Positions 1 to 7,871 of a stretch of DNA of 51,284 nt are shown here, one piece after another. The stretch covers positions 1 through 51,284 of the forward strand of contig ONWV01000004.1 in the NCBI GenBank assembly GCA_900321635.1. Direction: 5' to 3'. The position numbers were made by a program, and so were the translations under genes. The DNA is from an uncultured Spirochaetaceae bacterium. Its GTDB lineage: Bacteria; Spirochaetota; Spirochaetia; Sphaerochaetales; Sphaerochaetaceae. Every line of letters starts with the position of its first letter. Position 1 is the stretch's first letter. The notes under the pieces were generated by a model. The model ran no database searches. It had not been told where the DNA came from and was given only the letters and a program-made list of their open reading frames with translations.

Positions 1-164
1 GAACGATTTCTCCGGAGAATGCACTGGCTGAGGCAGCCAAGATTGCCAAGGATCATTTTTCCATCTTCATCAACTTCGATGAGAGCATGGTCAATGGCAC
101 GCAAGAACCTAATGAAGGGTTTCAAAAAGCCCAGATCGATTTCAATGGAGCACAGCAAAGTTGA
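1..164 (+). CDS. 3' end of an upstream second copy of rpoA (alpha N-terminal domain only)
   Basis: This is the 3' end of a gene that enters from outside the window. Bases 1-95 (first codon incomplete) encode the end of the RNA polymerase alpha N-terminal domain. The residues match those encoded at 745-840 in the complete rpoA that follows. The two stretches differ at 10 of about 95 bases, all third-codon positions and all synonymous. After the Asn codon at 93-95 the homology stops. The frame then runs 22 more codons out of frame through the start of the next gene and ends at TGA 162-164. This copy would therefore lack the linker and the alpha C-terminal domain that contacts UP elements and activators. 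It could be a real NTD-only alpha paralogue, the remnant of a tandem duplication, or a strain chimera at a contig end. Confidence 0.6.
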   Translation, partial: TISPENALAEAAKIAKDHFSIFINFDESMVNGTQEPNEGFQKAQIDFNGAQQS

Positions 165-1146
165 AGCCAACTATGGTAAGTTCACCGCCTATCCGTTTGA
201 GAGAGGATTCGGAACTACCATCGGCAACACCCTGCGCAGAGTTCTCTTGTCTTCTATTCAGGGTTATGCAGTCACCGCTGTATGGTTCACATACTATGAT
301 GCAGACGGAACTTCCCATCTGATTTCCAGCGAGTTCGAGGCTATTCCGGGAGTCAAGCAGGATATCTGCGAGATCATCGCCCGCCTGAAGAAACTCAGAC
401 TCACAATGCCTGAAGATGTCGAGTCGACCACAATCTCCCTCGAGTGCAAGGGTCCGGGAACAATCACCGGAGCTGACTTCGAGAAGGACCGCATTGAGGT
501 CATCAACAAGGATCTTGAGATCTTCGACATGATGGATGACACCAATCTTGAGATGATGGTTCAGATTGACTTTGCCAGAGGTTATGTCCCGGCAGAGATC
601 AGCCAGAACTACGTCGAGGTCATCGGTACAATTCCCGTCGATGCAATCTTCTCACCGGTCACACGCGTGAAGTATTCCATCGAGCCGACCCGTGTCGGTC
701 AGAGGAATGACTATGACAAGCTGAATCTCGAGATCTGGACAGACGGTACAATCTCTCCGGAGAATGCACTGGCTGAGGCTGCAAAGATCGCCAAGGACCA
801 TTTTTCCATCTTCATCAACTTTGATGAGAGTATGGTCAACAGCAGTGACGAGGTTGACGAGGAAGAGGAGAAGATCAGAAAGATCCTCAACACTTCCGTC
901 GAGGAGCTGGAGCTCACAGTCCGTTCAAGCAACTGTCTGAAGAACGCCAACATCCGCACAATCGGAGACCTCACAAAGATGACGGAGGAGGAGATTGCCA
1001 AGACCAGAAACTTCGGCAAGAAGTCCCTCTCTGAAATCAAAGAAAAGCTCAAGGAGTGGAACCTTGGACTTGGAATGACAGATTACAGTGTCCTGAAGAA
1101 CTCAATCAGAGTCCCGGGCAACAAGGAAGAGAACAATGAAGCATAA
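94..1146 (+). CDS. rpoA: DNA-directed RNA polymerase subunit alpha
   Basis: Alpha subunit, whose dimer nucleates RNA polymerase assembly. At 350 aa it has the usual length. Residues 1 to about 230 form the dimerisation and assembly domain, with the conserved [20 protein letters not shown] block near residue 37. A short acidic linker (DEVDEEEE, about 250-258) follows, then a complete C-terminal domain at about 265-330 with helix-hairpin-helix motifs ([24 protein letters not shown]). The ATG at 94 is chosen because MARKNL followed by KGFKKP is the normal start in spirochaete relatives. A GAGAG at 81-85 is well spaced for ribosome binding. That site lies inside the coding sequence of the upstream rpoA copy, so the two are probably translationally coupled. 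The 3' end overlaps rplQ by 11 bases. Confidence 0.97.
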   Translation: MARKNLMKGFKKPRSISMEHSKVEANYGKFTAYPFERGFGTTIGNTLRRVLLSSIQGYAVTAVWFTYYDADGTSHLISSEFEAIPGVKQDICEIIARLKKLRLTMPEDVESTTISLECKGPGTITGADFEKDRIEVINKDLEIFDMMDDTNLEMMVQIDFARGYVPAEISQNYVEVIGTIPVDAIFSPVTRVKYSIEPTRVGQRNDYDKLNLEIWTDGTISPENALAEAAKIAKDHFSIFINFDESMVNSSDEVDEEEEKIRKILNTSVEELELTVRSSNCLKNANIRTIGDLTKMTEEEIAKTRNFGKKSLSEIKEKLKEWNLGLGMTDYSVLKNSIRVPGNKEENNEA

Positions 1147-1543
1147 GATTGGATTCAACGCTCTGAGCAGAAACAACGCAGAACGCAAAGCCCTCAAGAG
1201 AAACATGGTCACAAGCCTGTTCCGCTTCGAGAGAATCGAGACAACCAAGGCTAAGGCCAAGGAAGTCCAGCGCCTTGCGGAGAAGATGATCACAAGAGCC
1301 AAGGTTGACAATGTGCACAACCGCAGACTTACCTCTGCCATCCTTTTTGATGAGGCAGTCGTAAACAAACTGTTCACCGAGATCGCTCCGCTTTATGCTG
1401 ACGTAAACGGTGGATACACCAGAATCATCAAGACAGCAAACCGCCTTGGTGATGCCGCCGAGATGGCGATCCTTGAGCTGACAAAGAAGACTGAGAAGCC
1501 GGAGAAGAAGGCCAAGGAGAAGAAGGAAGAGAAGAAGGCCTGA
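1136..1543 (+). CDS. rplQ: 50S ribosomal protein L17
   Basis: Ribosomal protein L17 of the large subunit, near the exit tunnel. The 135-aa product starts [13 protein letters not shown] and contains the family core ([21 protein letters not shown], then [17 protein letters not shown]). The C-terminal 20 residues are a low-complexity Lys/Glu tail, common in this protein. Its start codon lies inside the last codons of rpoA, the standard rpoA-rplQ order closing an alpha-operon type cluster. A strong intrinsic terminator follows at 1580-1607, so transcription of the ribosomal cluster ends here. Confidence 0.97.
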   Translation: MKHKIGFNALSRNNAERKALKRNMVTSLFRFERIETTKAKAKEVQRLAEKMITRAKVDNVHNRRLTSAILFDEAVVNKLFTEIAPLYADVNGGYTRIIKTANRLGDAAEMAILELTKKTEKPEKKAKEKKEEKKA

Positions 1544-1579
1544 GGCCACCTTCCTGACAAGGCCCTGAAAACGGGCAAG

Positions 1580-1607
1580 CCGGAGTTGTTGCAACTCCGG
1601 TTTTTTT
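1580..1607 (+). terminator. Rho-independent terminator after rplQ
   Basis: A perfect 9-bp stem (CCGGAGTTG at 1580-1588, CAACTCCGG at 1592-1600) with a 3-nt loop is followed directly by seven T residues. It is 36 bases past the rplQ stop and ends the rpoA-rplQ unit. Confidence 0.93.
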
Positions 1608-1700
1608 ATACACAAAAGGTTACTAAATTCAATTTTAAATCTTGCCTTGACAGTATTTTCCTCAGCTTATAAGATTAATCAGTTAAAAAGGGGGAGTAGT

Positions 1701-3230
1701 ATGAATACACTCATATGGATCCTTCTTTGTCTATGTTGTATTGGAATCGGCTGGCTTGGCCGCTGGCTGTATGGAAAATTTAAGCTTACTTCAGTTGAGC
1801 AGCAGGCTGTGAGACTGAACCAGGAAGCTATTAAAGAAGCCGAAGCTAAAAGCAAGGAACTCTTGCTTGAGACTAGAGATACACTCCTGAAGGAGCAGAA
1901 GCAGCAGGAACGCGAAGAGCGTGACAGACGTGCAGAGCTGCAGCGCTATGAGAGGCGTCTGCTTCAGAAGGAAGAGAACTTGGAGAAAATCCAGGAAACC
2001 CTGGATTCCGTCAAGTCTAGACAACAGGATAAAGAAGCAAAGCTTGCTGTCCGTGAAAAACAGATAGCAGAAAGTGAAGCCAAATGGCAGTCTGAAATCG
2101 AGCGCGTCGCCGCAATGACAAGCGACGAGGCCAAGACCCTACTCATTGAAAAGATGCAGAACGAGGCCCGCAGAGACGGGCAGAGTCTGATCAACAAGAT
2201 TGAGCAGGAGGCCATTGCAAAGGCTGATAAAACTGCCCGCGACATCATCGTCACCACAATACAGAGACTCGCTACGGAGGTTGTCTCCGAAAGTACTGTC
2301 AGTTCTGTAAGCCTGCCAAGTGATGAGATGAAGGGTAGAATCATCGGCCGCGAGGGAAGAAACATCAGAGCTCTTGAGACGCTCACAGGTGCGGACATCA
2401 TAATCGATGATACCCCTGAAGCTGTAGTCATCTCTTGTTTCGACCCGATCAGAAAAGAGATTGCAAGAGTCTCCCTCGAGCGTCTGGTCCAGGACGGAAG
2501 AATCCATCCTGCCCGCATCGAGGAAGTTGTCACAAAGGTCACCAAGGAAGTGAACCGCATCTGTGCCGAAGAGGGAGACAAGGTCGTCTTTGACCTGGGA
2601 ATCCACAACATGAGCCAGGAAGAGGTCAGAGCCCTTGGAAGGCTGTTCTTCAGAACAAGCTACGGCCAGAACGTTCTTGCACACTCACGTGAAGTCGCAG
2701 TCATAGCCGGCATGATCGCCTCCGAAGTCGGAGCCGATGTGGCAGTGGCAAGACGCGGCGGACTTCTGCATGATATCGGAAAGGGCATTGCCTCCGAAAG
2801 CGAAGCCAACCATGCCGAACTTGGTGCCGAGCTTGCCAAGCGTCTTGGTGAGGAGCCCAGGATCGTCAATGCGATCGAGTCCCACCACAACGATGTTGAG
2901 CCGTGCTGCATTGAAAGCATCATAGTCCAGATTGCCGACGCAATCAGCGCAGCCCGCCCGGGTGCAAGACGCGAGACTCTTGATAACTACATCAAGAGAC
3001 TTGAAAGCCTTGAGGAGATTGCTGTCTCGTTCGAAGGTGTCGACAAGGCATTTGCAATCCAGGCCGGACGTGAGCTTCGCATTCTGGTCAATGCCGAGAC
3101 CGTCACAGACGACGGAGCCAAGGATATCGCCAAGGGAATCGCCAGCCGCATAGAGGCTGAGCTCAGATACCCCGGAAGAATCAAGGTCACAATCATCCGC
3201 GAGATGAGAGCCGTCGAATACGCCAGATAA
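1701..3230 (+). CDS. rny: Ribonuclease Y
   Basis: Membrane-anchored endoribonuclease that initiates mRNA decay. The 509-aa length is normal for the family. Order: an N-terminal transmembrane segment (about 2-23), a long charged coiled coil (about 30-190), a KH RNA-binding domain with GRIIGREGRNIRALE (about 211-225), and an HD domain with GGLLHDIGKGI (about 352-362) and a downstream SHHND. The ATG at 1701 is chosen over an upstream in-frame start at 1647 because a strong GGGGGAG lies just before it and the hydrophobic anchor begins immediately after. It is followed 5 bases later by the ymdB-like gene, a pairing also seen in Firmicutes, where YmdB and RNase Y are functionally linked. Confidence 0.95.
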   Translation: MNTLIWILLCLCCIGIGWLGRWLYGKFKLTSVEQQAVRLNQEAIKEAEAKSKELLLETRDTLLKEQKQQEREERDRRAELQRYERRLLQKEENLEKIQETLDSVKSRQQDKEAKLAVREKQIAESEAKWQSEIERVAAMTSDEAKTLLIEKMQNEARRDGQSLINKIEQEAIAKADKTARDIIVTTIQRLATEVVSESTVSSVSLPSDEMKGRIIGREGRNIRALETLTGADIIIDDTPEAVVISCFDPIRKEIARVSLERLVQDGRIHPARIEEVVTKVTKEVNRICAEEGDKVVFDLGIHNMSQEEVRALGRLFFRTSYGQNVLAHSREVAVIAGMIASEVGADVAVARRGGLLHDIGKGIASESEANHAELGAELAKRLGEEPRIVNAIESHHNDVEPCCIESIIVQIADAISAARPGARRETLDNYIKRLESLEEIAVSFEGVDKAFAIQAGRELRILVNAETVTDDGAKDIAKGIASRIEAELRYPGRIKVTIIREMRAVEYAR

Positions 3231-3235
3231 CAGTT

Positions 3236-4009
3236 ATGGCAAACAGAAATTTCACAACCCTGCTTCTCGGAGATGTCTACGGAGACCCCGGATGCAGGGT
3301 TCTTTCTCTAAAGCTGCAGACTCTTATGAAAAAGTACCGAAGCGATTTTGTGATCGTTAACGGTGAGAATGCATTCAAGGGCTTTGGGATAAGCCCAGAA
3401 CAGGTGGATATGCTTTTTGGCATAGGTGTGGACGTAATCACATCCGGCAATCACATCTGGCATCAGGAGGAAGTTCTTCCTTATCTTGATTCAAAACCAT
3501 GCCTCCTTAGACCAGCAAACTACGGAAACCTCGTTCAGGGCCACGGCTTTGTTGTAAAGGACGGTGTTTGCGTCATGAATCTGCAGGGAAGGGTGAATAT
3601 GATGCCCATTGAGGATCCTTTCAAGTGGGCCCTTGATATCTTAAAGCGCCTTGACGGCAAGACAAAGACTGTCTTTGTGGATTTTCATGCAGAAAGCTCT
3701 GAGGAAAAAGAAGCCATGGGTCTTTTTCTGGACGGAAAGGTCACGGGTGTTGTGGGAACCCACATCCATGTGCAGACATTGGACGAAAAGATTCTTCCTC
3801 AGGGAACGGCCTACATCACGGATCTTGGAATGTGCGGCCCCAAGGGAAGCGTCATAGGAAGCGACCCTGAGATTGCACTGAAAAGGCAGCTCACCCAGAT
3901 GCCGCTCAAGGCCCAGGTTCTTGAGAGTGTGGCACAGATCCGCGGAGTCTGTATCCAGAGCGACCCGGAAACGGGCAGGGCTCTGAGCATAGAAAGGATA
4001 GCCGAGTAA
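3236..4009 (+). CDS. ymdB: YmdB-type metallophosphoesterase (TIGR00282 family)
   Basis: A 257-aa calcineurin-like phosphoesterase of the YmdB/TIGR00282 family; characterised members hydrolyse 2',3'-cyclic nucleotides. The metal-binding motifs are visible in order: GDVYGD (Asp13), NGEN (42-45), SGNHIW (Asn72, His73), DFHAE (His151) and GTHIHVQT (His176, His178). There is no signal peptide, so it is cytoplasmic. It sits 5 bases after rny and ends immediately before the tlyA start codon, implying one transcript. A link to RNA turnover is inferred from the neighbour. Confidence 0.92.
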   Translation: MANRNFTTLLLGDVYGDPGCRVLSLKLQTLMKKYRSDFVIVNGENAFKGFGISPEQVDMLFGIGVDVITSGNHIWHQEEVLPYLDSKPCLLRPANYGNLVQGHGFVVKDGVCVMNLQGRVNMMPIEDPFKWALDILKRLDGKTKTVFVDFHAESSEEKEAMGLFLDGKVTGVVGTHIHVQTLDEKILPQGTAYITDLGMCGPKGSVIGSDPEIALKRQLTQMPLKAQVLESVAQIRGVCIQSDPETGRALSIERIAE

Positions 4010-4777
4010 ATGGCAAAGCTAAGCGTCATCCAGCTTCTCAGACTCAAAGACACATCCCTTACAAAAGACAGTGCCTCGGCTCTTGTCAGCTGTCACAACG
4101 TCTATGTGGACGGAGAGCTTTGCACCGACCCCAAGCAGATGTTTCCCAAGGATGCAACTGTCGAGGTTGTTTTTCCCAAGTATGTCTCAAGAGGCGGCTT
4201 CAAACTGGAAAAAGCCTTAAGCGAATTCGGCCTTGATGTGAGCGGCCTTGTGATGCTTGATGCAGGATCTTCCACAGGCGGCTTTACGGACTGTCTTCTT
4301 CAAAACGGTGCCCGCGCCGTACACAGCGTTGATGTTGGATTCAACCTTCTTGATTTCAAGCTCAGAAGCGATAGTCGTGTCATTGTCCATGAAAAGCAGA
4401 ACATAATGACACTTTCTCGGAACGATCTGGATCCCAAACCCGATGCCGCAGTAGCGGATCTGTCGTTTCGTTCTATCAACGGAGCTGCAAGCCATGTTCT
4501 TGAGCTTGTGGGAGGTTCGTGGATGGTAGCGCTAATCAAGCCTCAGTTCGAGGTTCCCAAGTGGCAGGAGAACTTTTTCGGTGTCATAGAGGACCCCGCG
4601 CTTCTTAAAACCACATTGGAAAATGTCTATGAGGCTCTTTCAAAAGACGGCGTGGGAATCTACAACGCAACAGTTTCTCCGATCAAGGGCCATAAGGGGA
4701 ACACCGAGTTTCTTGCACTTCTCAAGGGCGGCCCTTCAATGGACTGCAAGAGCTTTCTTGAGCACTGCGGTGTTTAA
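4010..4777 (+). CDS. tlyA: TlyA family rRNA 2'-O-methyltransferase
   Basis: S4-domain plus FtsJ-type methyltransferase, 255 aa. TlyA enzymes methylate rRNA riboses; some are annotated as hemolysin A for historical reasons. An N-terminal S4 RNA-binding domain (about 1-60) leads into YVSRGGFKLEKAL. The SAM-binding motif is MLDAGSSTGGFTDCLLQ (about 82-98), followed by DVGFNLLDFKLR. The K-D-K-E set expected of 2'-O-methyltransferases is present in SRGGFK, VADLSF, LIKPQFE and KGNTEF. The start codon directly abuts the ymdB stop, so it is the third gene of the rny operon. No terminator is evident downstream; instead there is a 9-bp tandem repeat. Confidence 0.93.
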   Translation: MAKLSVIQLLRLKDTSLTKDSASALVSCHNVYVDGELCTDPKQMFPKDATVEVVFPKYVSRGGFKLEKALSEFGLDVSGLVMLDAGSSTGGFTDCLLQNGARAVHSVDVGFNLLDFKLRSDSRVIVHEKQNIMTLSRNDLDPKPDAAVADLSFRSINGAASHVLELVGGSWMVALIKPQFEVPKWQENFFGVIEDPALLKTTLENVYEALSKDGVGIYNATVSPIKGHKGNTEFLALLKGGPSMDCKSFLEHCGV

Positions 4778-4785
4778 TTTGCAGA

Positions 4786-4848
4786 GATTTGCAAGATTTG
4801 CAAGATTTGCAAAGTGTGCAAGATTTCCAAGATTTCCAAGATTTGCAA
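4786..4848. repeat. 9-bp minisatellite between convergent genes
   Basis: Seven contiguous 9-bp units with consensus GATTTGCAA. Four are exact, two read GATTTCCAA and one is diverged (AGTGTGCAA). A further partial unit lies at 4778-4785. The array fills the whole gap between the stop codons of tlyA and the leftward GerMN gene. Confidence 0.9.
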
Positions 4849-4851
4849 GAA

Positions 4852-5451
4852 TCAAATCTCAAGCTTGTCGCCTTCCACAAGGATTATCACATCTTTAATC
4901 TCAGGATTCAGAATCTGAAGTGTCTTTGTTATCTGCCTATATGCAGTTTCAAGACCGCTGGGACCCCAGTAGCTTCCGGAGCTGGTAAAAGCCTCGGACA
5001 GATTCACAAAGGCAGTGCTGCCTGAGACGGTAAGTCCTATAAGTGAAGTTCCTTTTCCTATGTAGCTGATGGCGCCTGAGGAAAGAGCTTCTTCCTTAGG
5101 GCCTGCAAGAAGACCCTCAATCACATCGTGATACTCAGTGGCGCCTGTCTTCTCAATTTTCTGATTACAGACAACAAGTGTTGTAGATCCGTCTGCCTTG
5201 GGAATGACAAAACAAAGCTTGGCATCCCGTGTCTGGGCTGATCGTCTTACTTCTTTGAGATTTGAAATGGTGCCTGAAAGGTCTGATTCCCTGACAGCCA
5301 CAAGAATCCTTGGCAGGGATGAAAGAATTATGATTGCGGCATAGATGACCCATACGACAAAGACGAAAAACAGCACTGCTGTTCTGCTGTGGGTCTTCTT
5401 TGCCTTCTCTGGCTGGTCTTTCTGTAGTTCATCCTGAAGATCTTCAATCAT
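4852..5451 (-). CDS. GerMN-domain membrane-anchored protein
   Basis: 199 aa. A charged cytoplasmic N-terminus (about 1-24) is followed by one transmembrane helix (about 25-48), then an extracytoplasmic region ending in a GerMN-like domain: YHDVIEGLLAGPKEEA, GTSLIGLTVSGSTAFVNLS and YRQITKTLQIL. GerMN domains occur in spore-germination proteins and in envelope lipoproteins of non-sporulating bacteria, where their role is unclear. It lies 12 bases after the HAD phosphatase on the same strand and is probably co-transcribed with it. Its 3' end touches the minisatellite. Confidence 0.8.
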   Translation of the reverse strand: MIEDLQDELQKDQPEKAKKTHSRTAVLFFVFVVWVIYAAIIILSSLPRILVAVRESDLSGTISNLKEVRRSAQTRDAKLCFVIPKADGSTTLVVCNQKIEKTGATEYHDVIEGLLAGPKEEALSSGAISYIGKGTSLIGLTVSGSTAFVNLSEAFTSSGSYWGPSGLETAYRQITKTLQILNPEIKDVIILVEGDKLEI

Positions 5452-5463
5452 TTCAAGGATAGA

Positions 5464-6231
5464 TTATACCATGAGACCGAAATGGAGAAGAGCGTTTCTG
5501 ATTCCGTCGTCATCTACCGATGTTGTGACGTAGTCGGCAGCCTCTTTTGCAGAATCTGCTCCGTTACCCATAGCTATTCCCAAAGGTGCGCTCTTTATCA
5601 TATCAACATCGTTCATTCCGTCACCGAATACCATGTAGTCGGTTTCGGCTATGTTGTAGTAATTAAGAAAAGCCTTGATTCCGGCGGGTTTTCCACGGCC
5701 TTCGGGAACTACATCCACACCCGGGGCGCCCCAACGAAGGAGCCTTCCTCCAGGAAGAAGAGAAGAAAGCCACTTCTCCTTTTCGGGCTCTATATAAACT
5801 ACGCCCATGTAGAGGGGTTTTCCCGTATACTCTCCGACGCTGTGACGTATAAGTGTAATGGTAGCGTCACTGCTCTGCTTGGGAGTGTTTGCATACATGC
5901 GGTCTTTTTCTATAAGAATCACATGGGCCTTCTTTGAGTCAAAAAGGCTTACAAGGCTTTCAAGAAGCTTACCTTCAAGACGGCTTGAACTGATGACATT
6001 AAAGTCTTTATCAAGGCAAATCTGTCCGTCTATGGTCACAAAACCGTCCAGGCCAAGTTCAAAGGCCTGAGGAAAGTGCCTTAGCTCCACCAGATGTCTT
6101 CCTGTTGCAAGAACGCACATAATGCCTTTGCTCTGAAGAGCCTTCACGGCATCCCTGGCGCTTTGGGGAATATCCTTCTGAGTGTGGGAATAGAGAGTGT
6201 GGTCAAAATCAAAGAAAACGGCACGTACCAT
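5464..6231 (-). CDS. HAD-superfamily (Cof-type) phosphatase
   Basis: 255-aa haloacid dehalogenase-like hydrolase of the Cof/IIB class. The nucleophile motif is FFDFDHTLYSH (residues 5-15). Motif II is the Thr of LATGRHLVELRHF, and motif IV is YMVFGDGMNDVDMIKSA near the C-terminus. The substrate is probably a sugar phosphate or nucleotide, but this cannot be read from the sequence. The ATG at 6231 is chosen because the HAD motif starts five residues later; the longer in-frame extension has no family similarity. No Shine-Dalgarno sequence precedes it. Instead a TTGATT-17-TAAACT promoter ends 7 nt before the ATG, suggesting a leaderless transcript. It is divergent from der. Confidence 0.88.
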   Translation of the reverse strand: MVRAVFFDFDHTLYSHTQKDIPQSARDAVKALQSKGIMCVLATGRHLVELRHFPQAFELGLDGFVTIDGQICLDKDFNVISSSRLEGKLLESLVSLFDSKKAHVILIEKDRMYANTPKQSSDATITLIRHSVGEYTGKPLYMGVVYIEPEKEKWLSSLLPGGRLLRWGAPGVDVVPEGRGKPAGIKAFLNYYNIAETDYMVFGDGMNDVDMIKSAPLGIAMGNGADSAKEAADYVTTSVDDDGIRNALLHFGLMV

Positions 6232-6238
6232 CAGATAG

Positions 6239-6267
6239 AGTTTACTGATTAAGTTTTCCTCAATCAA
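6239..6267 (-). promoter_or_regulatory. Putative leaderless promoter of the HAD-GerMN pair
   Basis: On the minus strand: -35 TTGATT (6262-6267), a 17-nt spacer, and -10 TAAACT (6239-6244). Seven bases separate the -10 from the ATG at 6231, so the transcript would start at or next to the start codon. No ribosome binding site is visible. Confidence 0.5.
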
Positions 6268-6293
6268 GAAAGTGCGGCAAAAGATTGAAACAC

Positions 6294-6322
6294 TTGGATT
6301 AAAAGCGTTTGTACGATAAAGT
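6294..6322 (+). promoter_or_regulatory. Putative leaderless promoter of der
   Basis: TTGGAT (6294-6299), a 17-nt spacer, TAAAGT (6317-6322), then 7 nt to the ATG at 6330. There is no Shine-Dalgarno sequence before der. The layout mirrors the divergent promoter on the other strand. Confidence 0.42.
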
Positions 6323-6329
6323 AGAGCCC

Positions 6330-7871
6330 ATGAAGAACGTGGTAATAATCGGAAGACCCAATGTGGGCAAATCAACCCTGTTCAACAGGCTGATCGGAAA
6401 AAGAAGGGCAATTACGGACCCCACCCCTGGTGTGACAAGGGACCCTATCTCCGAAAAATGGATTCTCAACGGCCACGCCGTGAACCTGACAGACAGCGGG
6501 GGAGTCAAACTTGACCTTGAGGGCTTTGACGAGCTTGTCTCCAAAAAGAGCCTTTCCCTTCTTGATGATGCCGATGCCATTCTCTTCATGATGGACTGCA
6601 CCGAGGTCACACCCGAGGACCAGATGCTGATCAAGACCCTGCGTCCCTACACGGACAAGATTGTCCTTGTGGTCAACAAGATAGATGATGTTGCGCGTGA
6701 GGACCTTATCTGGAACTACTTCTCATTCGGCTATCAGCGCATTGTGGGAATCTCTTCATCGCACGGCCTTGGAATCGATGCCCTTGAGGAGACTTTGATG
6801 GGCATGCTGGATCTTGAGGACGATACGGAGGATGTAGAGGACCTTCAGGCCGAGGACGACAGAAACAGCATCAAGATTGCTGTTCTTGGAAAACCGAATA
6901 CGGGAAAGAGTACGCTTACGAATCTTCTTACGGGAATGGATCTTTCGATAGTAAGTCCCATTGCAGGAACAACGCGTGATGTTGTGAAGGGCGATTTTTC
7001 CTACAAGGGACGTGAGTTCACTATCCTGGATACCGCAGGAATCAGAAGAAAAAGCAAGGTTGAAGAGGATGTGGAGTATTATTCGGTCAACAGAGCCATA
7101 AAGACCATTGACGATGCAGATGTGGTTCTTCTGGTTGTTGATACCATAGAAGGCCTTTCCGAGCAGGACAAGAAGATTGCCAATCTCATAGTCCGTCGAG
7201 GAAAGGGTGTAGTCATTGTCCTTAACAAGACAGACCTCCTCAAGGGCCTTCCCAATGAGAGGCAGGCTATAGAAGACAGGGTACGTTTTCAGTTCCCGAT
7301 TTTAAACTTCGCACCTATAAGATTCATCTCGGCTGCCACGGCAGATGGAATCGGTCTTATGCTGGATACAGTTTTGAAGATAAACGACCAGCTTTCCCGC
7401 AGAGTGGACACGGCCATGCTCAACAATGCCTTAAAGGCCTGGGGAGAGGCATACCAGCCAACACGCGGATCTGAGGGTCATTTCAAGGTCTATTACGGAA
7501 CCCAGATCAGCGCAAAGCCTGTGAAGTTCCTCTTTTTCATCAACAGAAAGAAGGACTTTCCGCAGACCTATGTGCAGTATCTTAAAAACTGCATAAGACG
7601 CGATCTGTTGTTCGGCGATGTTCCCATTGAGATCGACCTGAGAGAGCGCCAGAGAAGCGAAAGCAACCACAAGCTCGGACAGAAGGCCAAGGTAAGACCG
7701 ACCTCGGAAACTCAGACTCCCAAGCGTCCTGAGACAAAATCTGCTCAAAAGGGCGGAAAGGCCAAGGCAAAGCCTGCCGCAAAGAAGGTCGGAGCCAAGG
7801 CAAAGGCCAATGCCGTGAAGAAGGCCCGCGAAAGCTATAAGCAAAGCAAGGCGGTGAAACGGGGAAAATGA
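6330..7871 (+). CDS. der: Ribosome biogenesis GTPase Der (EngA)
   Basis: Double-GTPase required for 50S subunit assembly, 513 aa. The first G domain starts at once (GRPNVGKSTLFNRL, about 8-21) with DSGG and NKID motifs. The second begins near residue 184 (GKPNTGKSTLTNLL), with DTAGIRRKSK and NKTD. A KH-like domain follows (about 350-440). The last 60 residues are a very basic Lys/Ala tail (repeats such as KAKPAAKK), longer than in most homologues and probably RNA-binding. The ATG at 6330 is preferred over a TTG at 6309 because family members begin a few residues before the P-loop. Its last bases overlap the next gene by 4. Confidence 0.95.
   Translation: MKNVVIIGRPNVGKSTLFNRLIGKRRAITDPTPGVTRDPISEKWILNGHAVNLTDSGGVKLDLEGFDELVSKKSLSLLDDADAILFMMDCTEVTPEDQMLIKTLRPYTDKIVLVVNKIDDVAREDLIWNYFSFGYQRIVGISSSHGLGIDALEETLMGMLDLEDDTEDVEDLQAEDDRNSIKIAVLGKPNTGKSTLTNLLTGMDLSIVSPIAGTTRDVVKGDFSYKGREFTILDTAGIRRKSKVEEDVEYYSVNRAIKTIDDADVVLLVVDTIEGLSEQDKKIANLIVRRGKGVVIVLNKTDLLKGLPNERQAIEDRVRFQFPILNFAPIRFISAATADGIGLMLDTVLKINDQLSRRVDTAMLNNALKAWGEAYQPTRGSEGHFKVYYGTQISAKPVKFLFFINRKKDFPQTYVQYLKNCIRRDLLFGDVPIEIDLRERQRSESNHKLGQKAKVRPTSETQTPKRPETKSAQKGGKAKAKPAAKKVGAKAKANAVKKARESYKQSKAVKRGK

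Noticed and set aside
19-93. Longer in-frame N-terminal extension of rpoA starting at 19
   Set aside because: The same bases encode the end of the alpha N-terminal domain in another frame, matching 745-840. The extension has no similarity to alpha subunits, and the family start is at 94.
4623-5025. Rightward reading frames crossing the minisatellite
   Set aside because: They are products of the 9-bp repeat and of antisense sequence to the GerMN gene. They show no family similarity and no ribosome binding site.
6309-6329. TTG start for der at 6309
   Set aside because: It would add seven residues ahead of a P-loop that normally starts a few residues from the N-terminus. It also has no ribosome binding site, and the ATG at 6330 fits the family.
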